58,942 nucleotides of DNA from Alphaproteobacteria bacterium (GTDB taxonomy: Bacteria; Pseudomonadota; Alphaproteobacteria; Rs-D84): contig JAGBVH010000022.1 of the NCBI GenBank assembly GCA_017630405.1, positions 1-58,942 of the forward strand. Direction: 5' to 3'. Within the stretch, counting starts at the first letter, position 1; every line of letters starts with the position of its first letter. Below the pieces are notes generated by a model. The model was not told the origin of the DNA, made no database searches, and was given only the letters and a program-made list of their open reading frames with translations. Shown here one piece after another: positions 25,183-32,471 of this stretch. Both the position numbers and the translations under genes were made by a program.

Positions 25183-26101
25183 GGCCACAGAAATTTCTCC
25201 AATCAACATACGACAACATCTGTTGCGCCGCCTTATATTCTTGCGCCAGCATTTGCGCCTGACTAAAATCACGCTTTTCAAAATTCGTACGCATGGCCGA
25301 TTTTAGCTTTTCAACCCGCACATCATCGCCATACATAATAGTACGATAAATTTTGCGCCCACGATAAGACAACTTGCCATAATCGGTCTTGTATGTCTCG
25401 CCAAAGTCAATTCTGCGACCACCAATCCAATTTCTTAAACCATTTTCATCGGTCGATGTTTTAAAAATCTTATATTTTTTATCATAGGGCGCACGCTTAT
25501 CGCTGTCCAACCACTGGGACAGCATATACTTTTCATAACGCAACGCCGCCATATACATTGGTGCATTTTGATGCGGTTCGGCCCGATTTGCCGCCAGCGC
25601 AGTTGCAATTTCAAACCAAGGGCCATGTTCCATTTCATCTTCGGCAAACGGCTTGAACAACTTCAGCGCATAATGCGCATTGATTTCTGGGAACGAAAGT
25701 TTAGACACAAATCCAACCCCACCTTCCCATGGCGAAAGTCCAACATATGTTGCACCCTTGGTTTCTAATTGACATTTTGTGCCAAACAAATTTGTAATTT
25801 CAGGGATGTCATAGATTTTATCCGCCTTCATCTCGCGAATTTCAAATGCATTTGCGATTAAGAAATCTTCCAGCGCATCGCGGAATTTTGCCGTCACATG
25901 CTCAATATCATCAGGCGATACCAATACCCGCAACTGCGGTGGCAATGCGCCAACATATGGCGACACATCACAGTTCATGACAATATCACGCAACCGGCGC
26001 GGATTACGCACCCAGTTTTTACGCAAAAAACCTGTCAAAGCCCTGTGGCTGTCATTCCACCATCTGTGCTCTGACGAAGAATACATCGTTTCGTTCGACA
26101 T
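25172..26101 (-). CDS. unknown protein with a kinase-N-lobe-like segment
   Basis: 309 aa, no signal peptide. Residues 121-150 read like a kinase glycine loop and the Lys strand (GLSPWEGGVGFV, then YALKLF with Lys147), followed by a helix with Glu164 and a hinge-like KYMLSQWLD (191-199). I see no HxD or DFG motif, so if it is kinase-related it is truncated or a pseudokinase. Start ATG 26101 has GAGGTG at good spacing. Last gene of the operon that starts at 28579, 45 nt after the o-spanin-like gene. Call is tentative. Confidence 0.6.
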   Translation of the reverse strand: MSNETMYSSSEHRWWNDSHRALTGFLRKNWVRNPRRLRDIVMNCDVSPYVGALPPQLRVLVSPDDIEHVTAKFRDALEDFLIANAFEIREMKADKIYDIPEITNLFGTKCQLETKGATYVGLSPWEGGVGFVSKLSFPEINAHYALKLFKPFAEDEMEHGPWFEIATALAANRAEPHQNAPMYMAALRYEKYMLSQWLDSDKRAPYDKKYKIFKTSTDENGLRNWIGGRRIDFGETYKTDYGKLSYRGRKIYRTIMYGDDVRVEKLKSAMRTNFEKRDFSQAQMLAQEYKAAQQMLSYVDWRNFCGLNR

Positions 26102-26145
26102 AGTTATCACCTCACACAATAAATATAGTGTAAAATCAACATGAA

Positions 26146-26343
26146 TCAAGTCCTCAACCGCCGACACATCTCGTTATGGCGATAAATATTGCGCACCAAA
26201 TCATCACTGATTACATCCCAGTCCGCCGCCCGCCCATAAATAGGCTGACATACCACTGGCGCACAGACATTATTCTTTAATTGTGTATTGTTCGCGCAGG
26301 ATGCGACGAATATCATCGACCCCACGATTAAGACTTTCCGCAT
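26146..26343 (-). CDS. Rz1-like outer-membrane lipoprotein (o-spanin candidate)
   Basis: 65 aa. Lipoprotein signal with lipobox VASC (Cys16), then three more cysteines and an amphipathic end. Start ATG 26343 is 6 nt after GGGGG. It begins inside the i-spanin-like gene in another frame (74-nt overlap), the arrangement of phage Rz/Rz1 pairs. Spanins join inner and outer membranes and fuse them in the last step of lysis. No other lysis gene (holin, endolysin) is visible. Confidence 0.6.
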   Translation of the reverse strand: MRKVLIVGSMIFVASCANNTQLKNNVCAPVVCQPIYGRAADWDVISDDLVRNIYRHNEMCRRLRT

Positions 26344-26500
26344 TGACATCCCCCATAATTTTAATAGTTTCAGATTGAATTGCCCCCGATTGCGTTGCGA
26401 TATCCCCACGACATTTTTCACGTCCCATACGCACACCCGTGACATAGGAAAAAAATATGGCGACCCCCGCCGCCGCAAATAAAAACAAATAAAGTTTCAT
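26270..26500 (-). CDS. Rz-like inner-membrane protein (i-spanin candidate)
   Basis: 76 aa: one N-terminal membrane helix (about 3-20), then GVRMGREKC and a charged helical periplasmic part. Size, topology and the embedded lipoprotein gene match the two-component spanins of phages. Start ATG 26500 behind GGGGGAAATT; an upstream ATG would lie in the terminator stem. It follows a secreted Cys-rich gene by 38 nt. Confidence 0.6.
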   Translation of the reverse strand: MKLYLFLFAAAGVAIFFSYVTGVRMGREKCRGDIATQSGAIQSETIKIMGDVNAESLNRGVDDIRRILREQYTIKE

Positions 26501-26512
26501 AATTTCCCCCAT

Positions 26513-26539
26513 AAAAAATCCCCCAAAACGGGGGATTTT
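26513..26539. terminator. bidirectional terminator
   Basis: AAAAAATCCCCC, loop AAAAC, GGGGGATTTT between the Cys-rich gene at 26539 and the spanin-like pair. It should reduce but not abolish read-through into the lysis-like genes. Confidence 0.8.
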
Positions 26540-27138
26540 CATTGTTGTACTGTTTGCTCATCTGATTCTGGCACGATTATGGTATCATCAAGCACAGAAT
26601 AAATTTTATCACCAAAACTGACCTTGAATTTACGGGTTGTTCCCCGATTCATCGGCACATCAAATGTTGTCATATTGGCAAAGAAATCCGGTATTCCGTC
26701 CCCATTCATATCGACATTCAGTGCCGGCACGGTCTTTTTAACCGTGCGCAGGTACAGCACACTGTCCCCCACATGCAACACGCGGCCACATTGTTCGACC
26801 TGCCACATACCGGCGGGCGCAAAGGTTCCATCGGGGCACTTGTTCAACCCCGTATCATCGGTTTCGGAATATGTATATTCGCCCCCTGGGCAATACGAGT
26901 TTTCGGGACACCCGGCACATGTTTCGGATGCCTTGGGTAAATAATATCCATATGCACAGGTATAAATCGTATCTTCATATACCGGCACCATCACGAACGA
27001 ATCGGAATAGACACCGATATTGTCAAACACACATGCGTTTGGCACCACAATATCCGGCCCCAAGACCGTCCCTGTATCGGCCCAGCAATTCACAGACACC
27101 GTAATTGAAAGCAACAAAAGAGCATATTTACTATACAA
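26539..27138 (-). CDS. secreted cysteine-rich protein
   Basis: 199 aa from TTG 27138, supported by AAGGGA 5 nt upstream; no ATG fits. Signal peptide (cleavage after CWA), then a Cys-rich block with CAGCPENSYCPGG and KCPDGTFAP, like repeats seen in eukaryote-like Cys-rich domains. A C-terminal beta-rich domain (about 120-185) carries VDMNGDGIPD, a calcium-loop-like motif. Shares the Cys-rich style with the gene upstream at 27224. Likely surface or exported protein; function unknown. Confidence 0.7.
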   Translation of the reverse strand: MYSKYALLLLSITVSVNCWADTGTVLGPDIVVPNACVFDNIGVYSDSFVMVPVYEDTIYTCAYGYYLPKASETCAGCPENSYCPGGEYTYSETDDTGLNKCPDGTFAPAGMWQVEQCGRVLHVGDSVLYLRTVKKTVPALNVDMNGDGIPDFFANMTTFDVPMNRGTTRKFKVSFGDKIYSVLDDTIIVPESDEQTVQQ

Positions 27139-27187
27139 TTTTTCCCTTAGCTATTTCCGTCTGGCTATTTACCAAATCCCCTTTGTA

Positions 27188-27211
27188 CCCGGGTGCGCAC
27201 GCGCACCCGGG
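27188..27211. repeat. very GC-rich intercistronic hairpin
   Basis: 10-bp arms CCCGGGTGCG/CGCACCCGGG with a 4-nt loop, in the 85-nt gap between the two secreted Cys-rich genes. No T run follows, so it is more likely an mRNA-stabilising stem than a terminator. Confidence 0.6.
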
Positions 27212-27223
27212 CACGGTCACTGG

Positions 27224-28579
27224 TTATACAGCACCCTGCTTCTCGAATTTCCATCCCTTGAATGTCTTACCCGGTTTCGATTTGGCCTTGACTGGTGTGG
27301 TGATATCACCGCCATAGATGCACATACCCGCGTTATTCGCTTCTATGTCTGCTGGGTCCGCATCGCTCCATTCGATGGTAATTTCATTACCCTGGCATGT
27401 CGCGCTGGACAAGGCGCCAAACGAACCGAACACCGCAGCACGAAACCAAATGTTGCTCGGACCACCGTTATGCAGGTTGAACGCGCAGTCGTAAGCGCAA
27501 TCCATTGCACAATATGACGCAGACGCGATGTCGGCGAAGAACACCCACGGGGCCGACAAGACTGCTGCCTTAACACCACCAGTTGGGGTAAAATCCGTCA
27601 TCTGGCAATAGCAATACTGGCCGGTATCGGTCGTGCTGTACTGGGCCGATGTATCAACAGCAAACACAACATGAATCGCCTTGAACACTTCTCCTACACC
27701 TGTTTCCCAGTCATATGTACCGTCCATCATTTTGGCAGCAACATCGGATATATAATTCGCCTTGGACGCGCCGGAAATTTCGGTCAATTCCGAACGAAAT
27801 TCTTCAAGTGGCTTGGTCCCGCCCACAACTGCTTCCACATTCTCCATGACATAAACAGATCCTGCATCATGTGGCGCGGATTGACAACTGGCACGGCCAT
27901 ATACATTGCCATAATCAAACTCAGCAACCCATGTATTATTTTCCGTCAATCCACCAGCCAGTCCAGTACCCGTATTGCCACTGGCACCGATATAACCATA
28001 ACCATACCTACCTTTACCACCTTCACGATAATCCACATCAATCAGCGGTGTTTTTTCAACAATTCGGGTTTCTTCGTTTGTATGATAACCGCCTTCACAC
28101 TCGGTCGCCGAACATGTATCCGCATCGGTGTTGTAATAATCATTACCCGACACCGCGGTGGCATGCGCGACCTTGCCCACCGCGCATGCGGTATAACACT
28201 GGGTATTGGATGTTGCCCCCTGGTCCGAATTTGAATATCCACTTGGACATGTACTTATACCCTGGTTATCCGTTTCACTGTATGTTGCACTTGTCACACC
28301 GGCACAGAAACTGCCCGCGGGGCATGCGACGGCATCAACACTGCCCGCCGGCAGGTATGTTCCCGCCGCAATTTTATATATAATGTCTTCGTATTCAGCG
28401 GTCGCGGTGACGGTACCTTCGTATTCACCAAAATTTGTATAGGTTGCGGCCCCCGTATAGGTTGTGTTTTCCTGCATCATACGATCCGTCGGATACTGTG
28501 ATTCCACAACCGGTTCCGCAATCGCAGGATACGCAAATCCAATCGCAATGATGGATGTTAAAAATATTCCCCTTTTCAT
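27224..28579 (-). CDS. secreted cysteine-rich protein with InlB-type repeat end
   Basis: 451 aa. Signal peptide (cleavage after AIA). Residues about 75-130 contain Cys-rich blocks (CPAGSFC, CPSGYSN, CYTAC), then a long region with SAPHDAGSV and paired cysteines (CYCQM, CAMDCAYDC). The C-terminus (KPGKTFKGWKF) ends like a bacterial InlB B-repeat. Ribosome site GGAAGGGG. First protein gene of the minus-strand operon running to 25172; the structured RNA at 28735-28963 is transcribed just upstream in the same direction. Probably exposed or released; role unknown. Confidence 0.75.
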   Translation of the reverse strand: MKRGIFLTSIIAIGFAYPAIAEPVVESQYPTDRMMQENTTYTGAATYTNFGEYEGTVTATAEYEDIIYKIAAGTYLPAGSVDAVACPAGSFCAGVTSATYSETDNQGISTCPSGYSNSDQGATSNTQCYTACAVGKVAHATAVSGNDYYNTDADTCSATECEGGYHTNEETRIVEKTPLIDVDYREGGKGRYGYGYIGASGNTGTGLAGGLTENNTWVAEFDYGNVYGRASCQSAPHDAGSVYVMENVEAVVGGTKPLEEFRSELTEISGASKANYISDVAAKMMDGTYDWETGVGEVFKAIHVVFAVDTSAQYSTTDTGQYCYCQMTDFTPTGGVKAAVLSAPWVFFADIASASYCAMDCAYDCAFNLHNGGPSNIWFRAAVFGSFGALSSATCQGNEITIEWSDADPADIEANNAGMCIYGGDITTPVKAKSKPGKTFKGWKFEKQGAV

Positions 28580-28641
28580 TTTCCCCTTCCTTTTCTTTGT
28601 TTTGTCAGAATTTCATCCCACCCACACAGGGCGACAAACCA

Positions 28642-28705
28642 ATTTGCCGCACTGGGGTGCTGTATTTTAGAAAGTGGGCCTAAATAATCCCCCCATGCGG
28701 CAAAT
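28642..28705. repeat. 15-bp inverted repeat with 33-nt loop
   Basis: ATTTGCCGCA-C-TGGGG (28642-28657) faces CCCCA-TGCGGCAAAT (28691-28705) with a single bulge. It lies between the terminator of the structured RNA and the start of the Cys-rich gene. It could be a leader hairpin of that mRNA or ends of a tiny mobile repeat. Confidence 0.55.
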
Positions 28706-28734
28706 CAGTTCGTCCGAAACAGACAACAAAGAAA

Positions 28735-28963
28735 CCGCCAACAAATGTGGCGGTCGGGGTGTTAGAAAAATCATCAACAAGTCTGACCCCGTCGGCCTTT
28801 GGGGCGAACCCCTGTTGCATAGCCGACGGCACCCCGACGAACGGGGGTTGCACAAAAAAAGACGCATTCCGCGTCATATGTGCGCGGGATCTTCAATGTG
28901 TGTTATCACATCGCTTGTTGAAAGGCTTTTCTAGGGCCCCGAAACCACATCCCTTGTAGTTTC
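28735..28963 (-). ncRNA. unidentified structured RNA, copy B
   Basis: Minus strand, about 229 nt. Promoter -35 TTGTAA (28993-28998), 17-nt spacer, -10 TATAAT (28970-28975). End-to-end helix: CGGGG/CCCCG (28755-28759 with 28937-28941), TAGAAAA/TTTTCTA (28763-28769 with 28927-28933), CAACAAG/CTTGTTG (28775-28781 with 28914-28920). Inside: 8-bp CCGTCGGC/GCCGACGG (28789-28796 with 28822-28829) capped by a GGGG-CCCC tetraloop hairpin, and GACGC/GCGTC. Ends in terminator CCGCCA/TGGCGG (28735-28753). Matches copy A (18581) at both ends. The stem would also allow a 19-codon peptide starting near the 5' end, unlikely to be the product. Confidence 0.6.
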
Positions 28964-29001
28964 ATGTTTATTATACCACAAAACCGAAAACATTACAAGA
29001 A

Positions 29002-29023
29002 AAATCCCCCAAACGGGGGATTT
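29002..29023. terminator. terminator after rho
   Basis: AAATCCCCC, loop AAAC, GGGGGATTT, directly downstream of the rho stop codon. Confidence 0.8.
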
Positions 29024-29024
29024 G

Positions 29025-30293
29025 CTACTGATTCATGGAACTAAAGAAATCCGCATTTGTCTTGGTCAGACGCAACTTGTCCAACAAGAATTCCATCGCT
29101 TCCAATGTACCCATCGGATTTATAATACGACGCAACACATACATCTTGGACAGATATTCTTTACCCACCAGCAAGTCTTCCTTGCGCGTCCCAGACTTGG
29201 TGATATCAATCGCTGGATATACGCGTTTATCAGACAACTTACGGTCAAGGATAATTTCGCTGTTACCTGTACCCTTGAACTCTTCAAAGATAACTTCGTC
29301 CATTTTCGAACCCGTATCAACCAGCGCAGTCGCAATAATCGTCAACGAACCACCACCCTCGATATTACGCGCTGCACCAAAGAAACGCTTTGGACGCTGC
29401 AATGCATACGCATCAACACCACCGGTTAAAACCTTGCCACTGGATGGCACACAGGTATTATACGCACGACCCAAACGGGTAATAGAATCCAACAGGATAA
29501 CAACATCCTGACCCGCTTCGACCAAACGCTTGGCCTTTTCGATAACCATTTCAGCAACCTGAATATGACGCGCGGCCGGTTCATCAAATGTGGATGATAT
29601 AACCTCGCCCTTAACGCTGCGTTGCATATCGGTCACTTCTTCTGGTCGTTCATCAATCAACAGAACAATCAGTTTAACATCTGGATAATTTGTTGCGATA
29701 CTGTGCGCGATATTCTGCAACATAACCGTTTTACCGGTACGTGGTGGCGCAACAATCAAAGAACGCTGTCCCTTACCAGTTGGCGAAATCAAATCGATAA
29801 CGCGCGCAGACAAATTACGACCTTTATCCTTGTCATCTGGCACTTCCATTTTCAACTGTTCATCTGGATACAGTGGTGTCATATCATCAAACGACACACG
29901 ATGTTTCAGTTTTTCTGGATTATCGCCATTTACGCGTTCAATTGTTTCCAACGCAAAATAACGTTCAGTTTCCGCAGCCGGCGCTTGGATTTGCCCTTCG
30001 ACATAGTCACCAGTTTTCAAACCATACTTTTTGATAAGATTTGGCGACACATACAAATCGTCTGGCCCCGCCAGATAATTAGATTCAGGCGCACGCAAAA
30101 ATCCAAAACCATCCTGCATACGTTCCAGAACACCATCACCAATCAATGTCACCTTGTTATCAGCGGCGAACACACGCATCACCGCGAAACGCAGTTGCTG
30201 TACATTTAACTGGGATGGATTTTCAATTCCCATGTCCTCTGCCATCTTCAGCAGTTGCTGTGGCGACTTAGCCTTTAATTCATTAATATGCAT
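29025..30293 (-). CDS. rho: transcription termination factor Rho
   Basis: 422 aa hexameric RNA-dependent ATPase that ends transcription. N-terminal helical part, cold-shock-like RNA-binding domain with DGFGFLR (about 60-66), Walker A PPRTGKT (about 180), LIDERPEE (about 210), and the Q/R loop region with the [15 protein letters not shown] block. All key regions intact. Promoter and a leader hairpin are upstream (30321-30379). A GGATAT site precedes ATG 30293. Confidence 0.98.
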   Translation of the reverse strand: MHINELKAKSPQQLLKMAEDMGIENPSQLNVQQLRFAVMRVFAADNKVTLIGDGVLERMQDGFGFLRAPESNYLAGPDDLYVSPNLIKKYGLKTGDYVEGQIQAPAAETERYFALETIERVNGDNPEKLKHRVSFDDMTPLYPDEQLKMEVPDDKDKGRNLSARVIDLISPTGKGQRSLIVAPPRTGKTVMLQNIAHSIATNYPDVKLIVLLIDERPEEVTDMQRSVKGEVISSTFDEPAARHIQVAEMVIEKAKRLVEAGQDVVILLDSITRLGRAYNTCVPSSGKVLTGGVDAYALQRPKRFFGAARNIEGGGSLTIIATALVDTGSKMDEVIFEEFKGTGNSEIILDRKLSDKRVYPAIDITKSGTRKEDLLVGKEYLSKMYVLRRIINPMGTLEAMEFLLDKLRLTKTNADFFSSMNQ

Positions 30294-30320
30294 AAAATAT
30301 CCTTTTGTGGAAAATCTGAA

Positions 30321-30379
30321 CCGTAGAACTACGGCCTTTTGATACGAGTATTATAGTATAAATTGACAAAAAAGTCAAG
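30321..30379 (-). promoter_or_regulatory. rho promoter and leader hairpin
   Basis: Minus strand: -35 TTGACT (30374-30379), 18-nt spacer, -10 TATAAT (30350-30355). The leader contains a perfect 6-bp hairpin CCGTAG-TT-CTACGG (30321-30334) followed by a T-rich stretch about 30 nt before the start codon. Rho is often autoregulated in its leader; here that is inference. Confidence 0.6.
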
Positions 30380-30392
30380 TATTTACTATAAA

Positions 30393-30415
30393 AATCCCCC
30401 GTTACGGGGGATTTC
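30393..30415. terminator. terminator after the RNase J gene
   Basis: AAATCCCCCG, loop TTA, CGGGGGATTT between the RNase J stop codon and the rho promoter. Confidence 0.8.
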
Positions 30416-30416
30416 A

Positions 30417-32216
30417 TTATTTTTGTACAAAATGCACACTATATTGAGGCTTCTTGTCCGCCCCCAGTGCCGCACGCACAACTTTATTAGACGAAACCTG
30501 AACCGCGCGGATTAAGTTATCCTTGTCCTTGCGTTCTGCCTTGGTCAAACCATCGATAGCCTTGGTAATTTCGATTTGAATCTGACGTTTCATAAAGCCG
30601 GTCGTATCAGTTTCAAAGATACCCGCACTGGAAACTTCGGGTACGCCCTTCAGGAACCCGCGTTTGTCCACTGGCAAAGTCACAAACACCGCGCCATTAG
30701 ACGCAATCTTTTTGCGGTTTTTGTACACCTGATCGTTGGCGCTGCGTTCGGTTTCGCCTTCCATAACGACATAACTGGTTTCGATTGTTTCTGCGACATA
30801 TGGTTCATCACCATCGGACAAAGCAATCATTTCGCCATTATGTACAACCATCATGTGTTTTGCGCCACCACGTTCCATCGCCATTTTACCATTCAGCATT
30901 TCATTAATATAGTCACCATGCATTGGCACAGAAACCTGTGGATGAACCATATCATAAAAGCGTTCCAGTTCTGGACGACCCGCGTGACCACTGGCGTGCA
31001 GATTGTCTGTATCAAATATAGTATGTGTTTTAACACCCATACGTGCCAGTTTGTTATACAGATTTGAAACATCCTGTTCACGACCAGGGATAATAATCGC
31101 ACTGAACACAACCGTATCAGTTGGCTGCAACTTCATTTCCTTTACATGGCCATTACACAGACGAGTCAACATAGCGAACTTTTCGCCCTGTGAACCAGTC
31201 AAGAATATCGCCTGTTTTTCCGCCGGCAAATCCTTGATATCGCTGTGCAGATACACATCGTCTTTTTTCAGATATCCAAATTTAATTCCCATTTCGCGGA
31301 ATTCTGGCAATCCAACATATGGCACAGGATTTGGATTACTGCGCTCTTTGATTGCAGCAACACGACCTGCTGCGCGCGCAGCCTCGGCAAACATTTTGAT
31401 ACGCGCCAAACTGCGAGAATAACCAGTCACGATAACACGACCTGGGGCGTTCTTCATAATTTCGGTCAAAGTTTCACGAACCTGCGTCTCGGTCACCTGC
31501 TTTGTCTGACGTGAAGAATTTGTAGAATCACACATACAAGCCAACAACTTTGGATCCGAACCAATTTCCGCCAAACGCGCAAAATCTGTTGGTGCTTCGA
31601 TTGGAATATCATCATTAAATGTCCAGTCACCAGTATGTAAAATCTTGCCCGCGCCTGTTTTGATAATCAACATTTGCGCTTCTGGAACACTGTGTGTGAC
31701 ATGAAAAGTTTCAACTTCAAATGGATTCAAATCCAGTGTCGCACCAGTGTGGTCAAATTCAACAACATCCTTTTTCGGATTAAAGTCCATTTCAACCCCA
31801 GCAAATGTCTGACGGATGATTTCCGCAGGAAAGCGAGTACAATAAATAGGCTTTCTGATTTTTGGCCAAATATATTTCAGCGCACCAATATGATCTTCGT
31901 GACCATGTGTGATAACAAAGCCAACAACATCTTTTTTACGCTTTTCCAGCCAAGTTGTATCACAGTATTGCACATCACCCGCACCGATTTCTTCATCCAA
32001 GAAACCCATACCACAATCAACAATCAGATATTTACCCTTGTACTTATACAGGTACATATTCTGACCAATATGTTCCAATCCACCCAACGCCATAAAATAG
32101 ACTTTATTGTCATTGGCATCAATTTCATGTTTATTTGTCCCCTTAATCGCCTTAGGCGTTTTTGGGGCCGCACCTTTCTTTGTTGGCGCAGTCTTTTTTT
32201 CTTTTACTTTTACCAT
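30417..32216 (-). CDS. rnj: ribonuclease J
   Basis: 599 aa. Metallo-beta-lactamase/beta-CASP exo- and endoribonuclease of mRNA decay and rRNA maturation. Zinc motif HGHEDH at 104-109, later HSVPEAQ and HTGDWTF, beta-CASP motif with GSQGE, and a C-terminal domain. A Lys/Pro/Ala-rich extension of about 37 residues precedes the domain, longer than in most family members. Ribosome site AAAGGA. Long leader with a hairpin (32361-32386). Head-to-tail with rho. Confidence 0.95.
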   Translation of the reverse strand: MVKVKEKKTAPTKKGAAPKTPKAIKGTNKHEIDANDNKVYFMALGGLEHIGQNMYLYKYKGKYLIVDCGMGFLDEEIGAGDVQYCDTTWLEKRKKDVVGFVITHGHEDHIGALKYIWPKIRKPIYCTRFPAEIIRQTFAGVEMDFNPKKDVVEFDHTGATLDLNPFEVETFHVTHSVPEAQMLIIKTGAGKILHTGDWTFNDDIPIEAPTDFARLAEIGSDPKLLACMCDSTNSSRQTKQVTETQVRETLTEIMKNAPGRVIVTGYSRSLARIKMFAEAARAAGRVAAIKERSNPNPVPYVGLPEFREMGIKFGYLKKDDVYLHSDIKDLPAEKQAIFLTGSQGEKFAMLTRLCNGHVKEMKLQPTDTVVFSAIIIPGREQDVSNLYNKLARMGVKTHTIFDTDNLHASGHAGRPELERFYDMVHPQVSVPMHGDYINEMLNGKMAMERGGAKHMMVVHNGEMIALSDGDEPYVAETIETSYVVMEGETERSANDQVYKNRKKIASNGAVFVTLPVDKRGFLKGVPEVSSAGIFETDTTGFMKRQIQIEITKAIDGLTKAERKDKDNLIRAVQVSSNKVVRAALGADKKPQYSVHFVQK

Positions 32217-32360
32217 TTATTATCCTTTTATAAAATTATCGTTCGTGCGGCCACCTAATTCATTACGAATAAGGCAAATCTTATTTGCAGTGAATCATAT
32301 GGCCACACACACATCCCATATTAAATTATTATAAAAAATAAAAACACGGGAATATCCTCT

Positions 32361-32420
32361 GTGGTTCAAAATTACATCAGAACCACCCTACTCATATAAT
32401 TGTACTATGTTTTTTTTCAA
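32361..32420 (-). promoter_or_regulatory. probable RNase J promoter and leader hairpin
   Basis: Minus strand TTGAAA then TATATG at 16-nt spacing, followed at 32361-32386 by a perfect 7-bp inverted repeat GTGGTTC/GAACCAC with a 12-nt loop. The leader would be about 180 nt. A structured 5' leader is a plausible site of autocontrol of RNase J; not shown by sequence alone. Confidence 0.45.
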
Positions 32421-32443
32421 TGTGCAAGTTTATGTTTTTTATC

Positions 32444-32470
32444 AAAAAATCCCCCGACTGGGGGATTTTT
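32444..32470. terminator. terminator after the ppiD-like gene
   Basis: AAAAAATCCCCC, loop GACT, GGGGGATTTTTTTT just beyond the stop codon. Confidence 0.85.
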
Positions 32471-32471
32471 T

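Noticed and set aside
18581..28963. The two structured RNAs as retron msr-msd
   Set aside because: Ends pair as in retrons, but no reverse transcriptase is near either copy and the interior hairpins are not of msd type.
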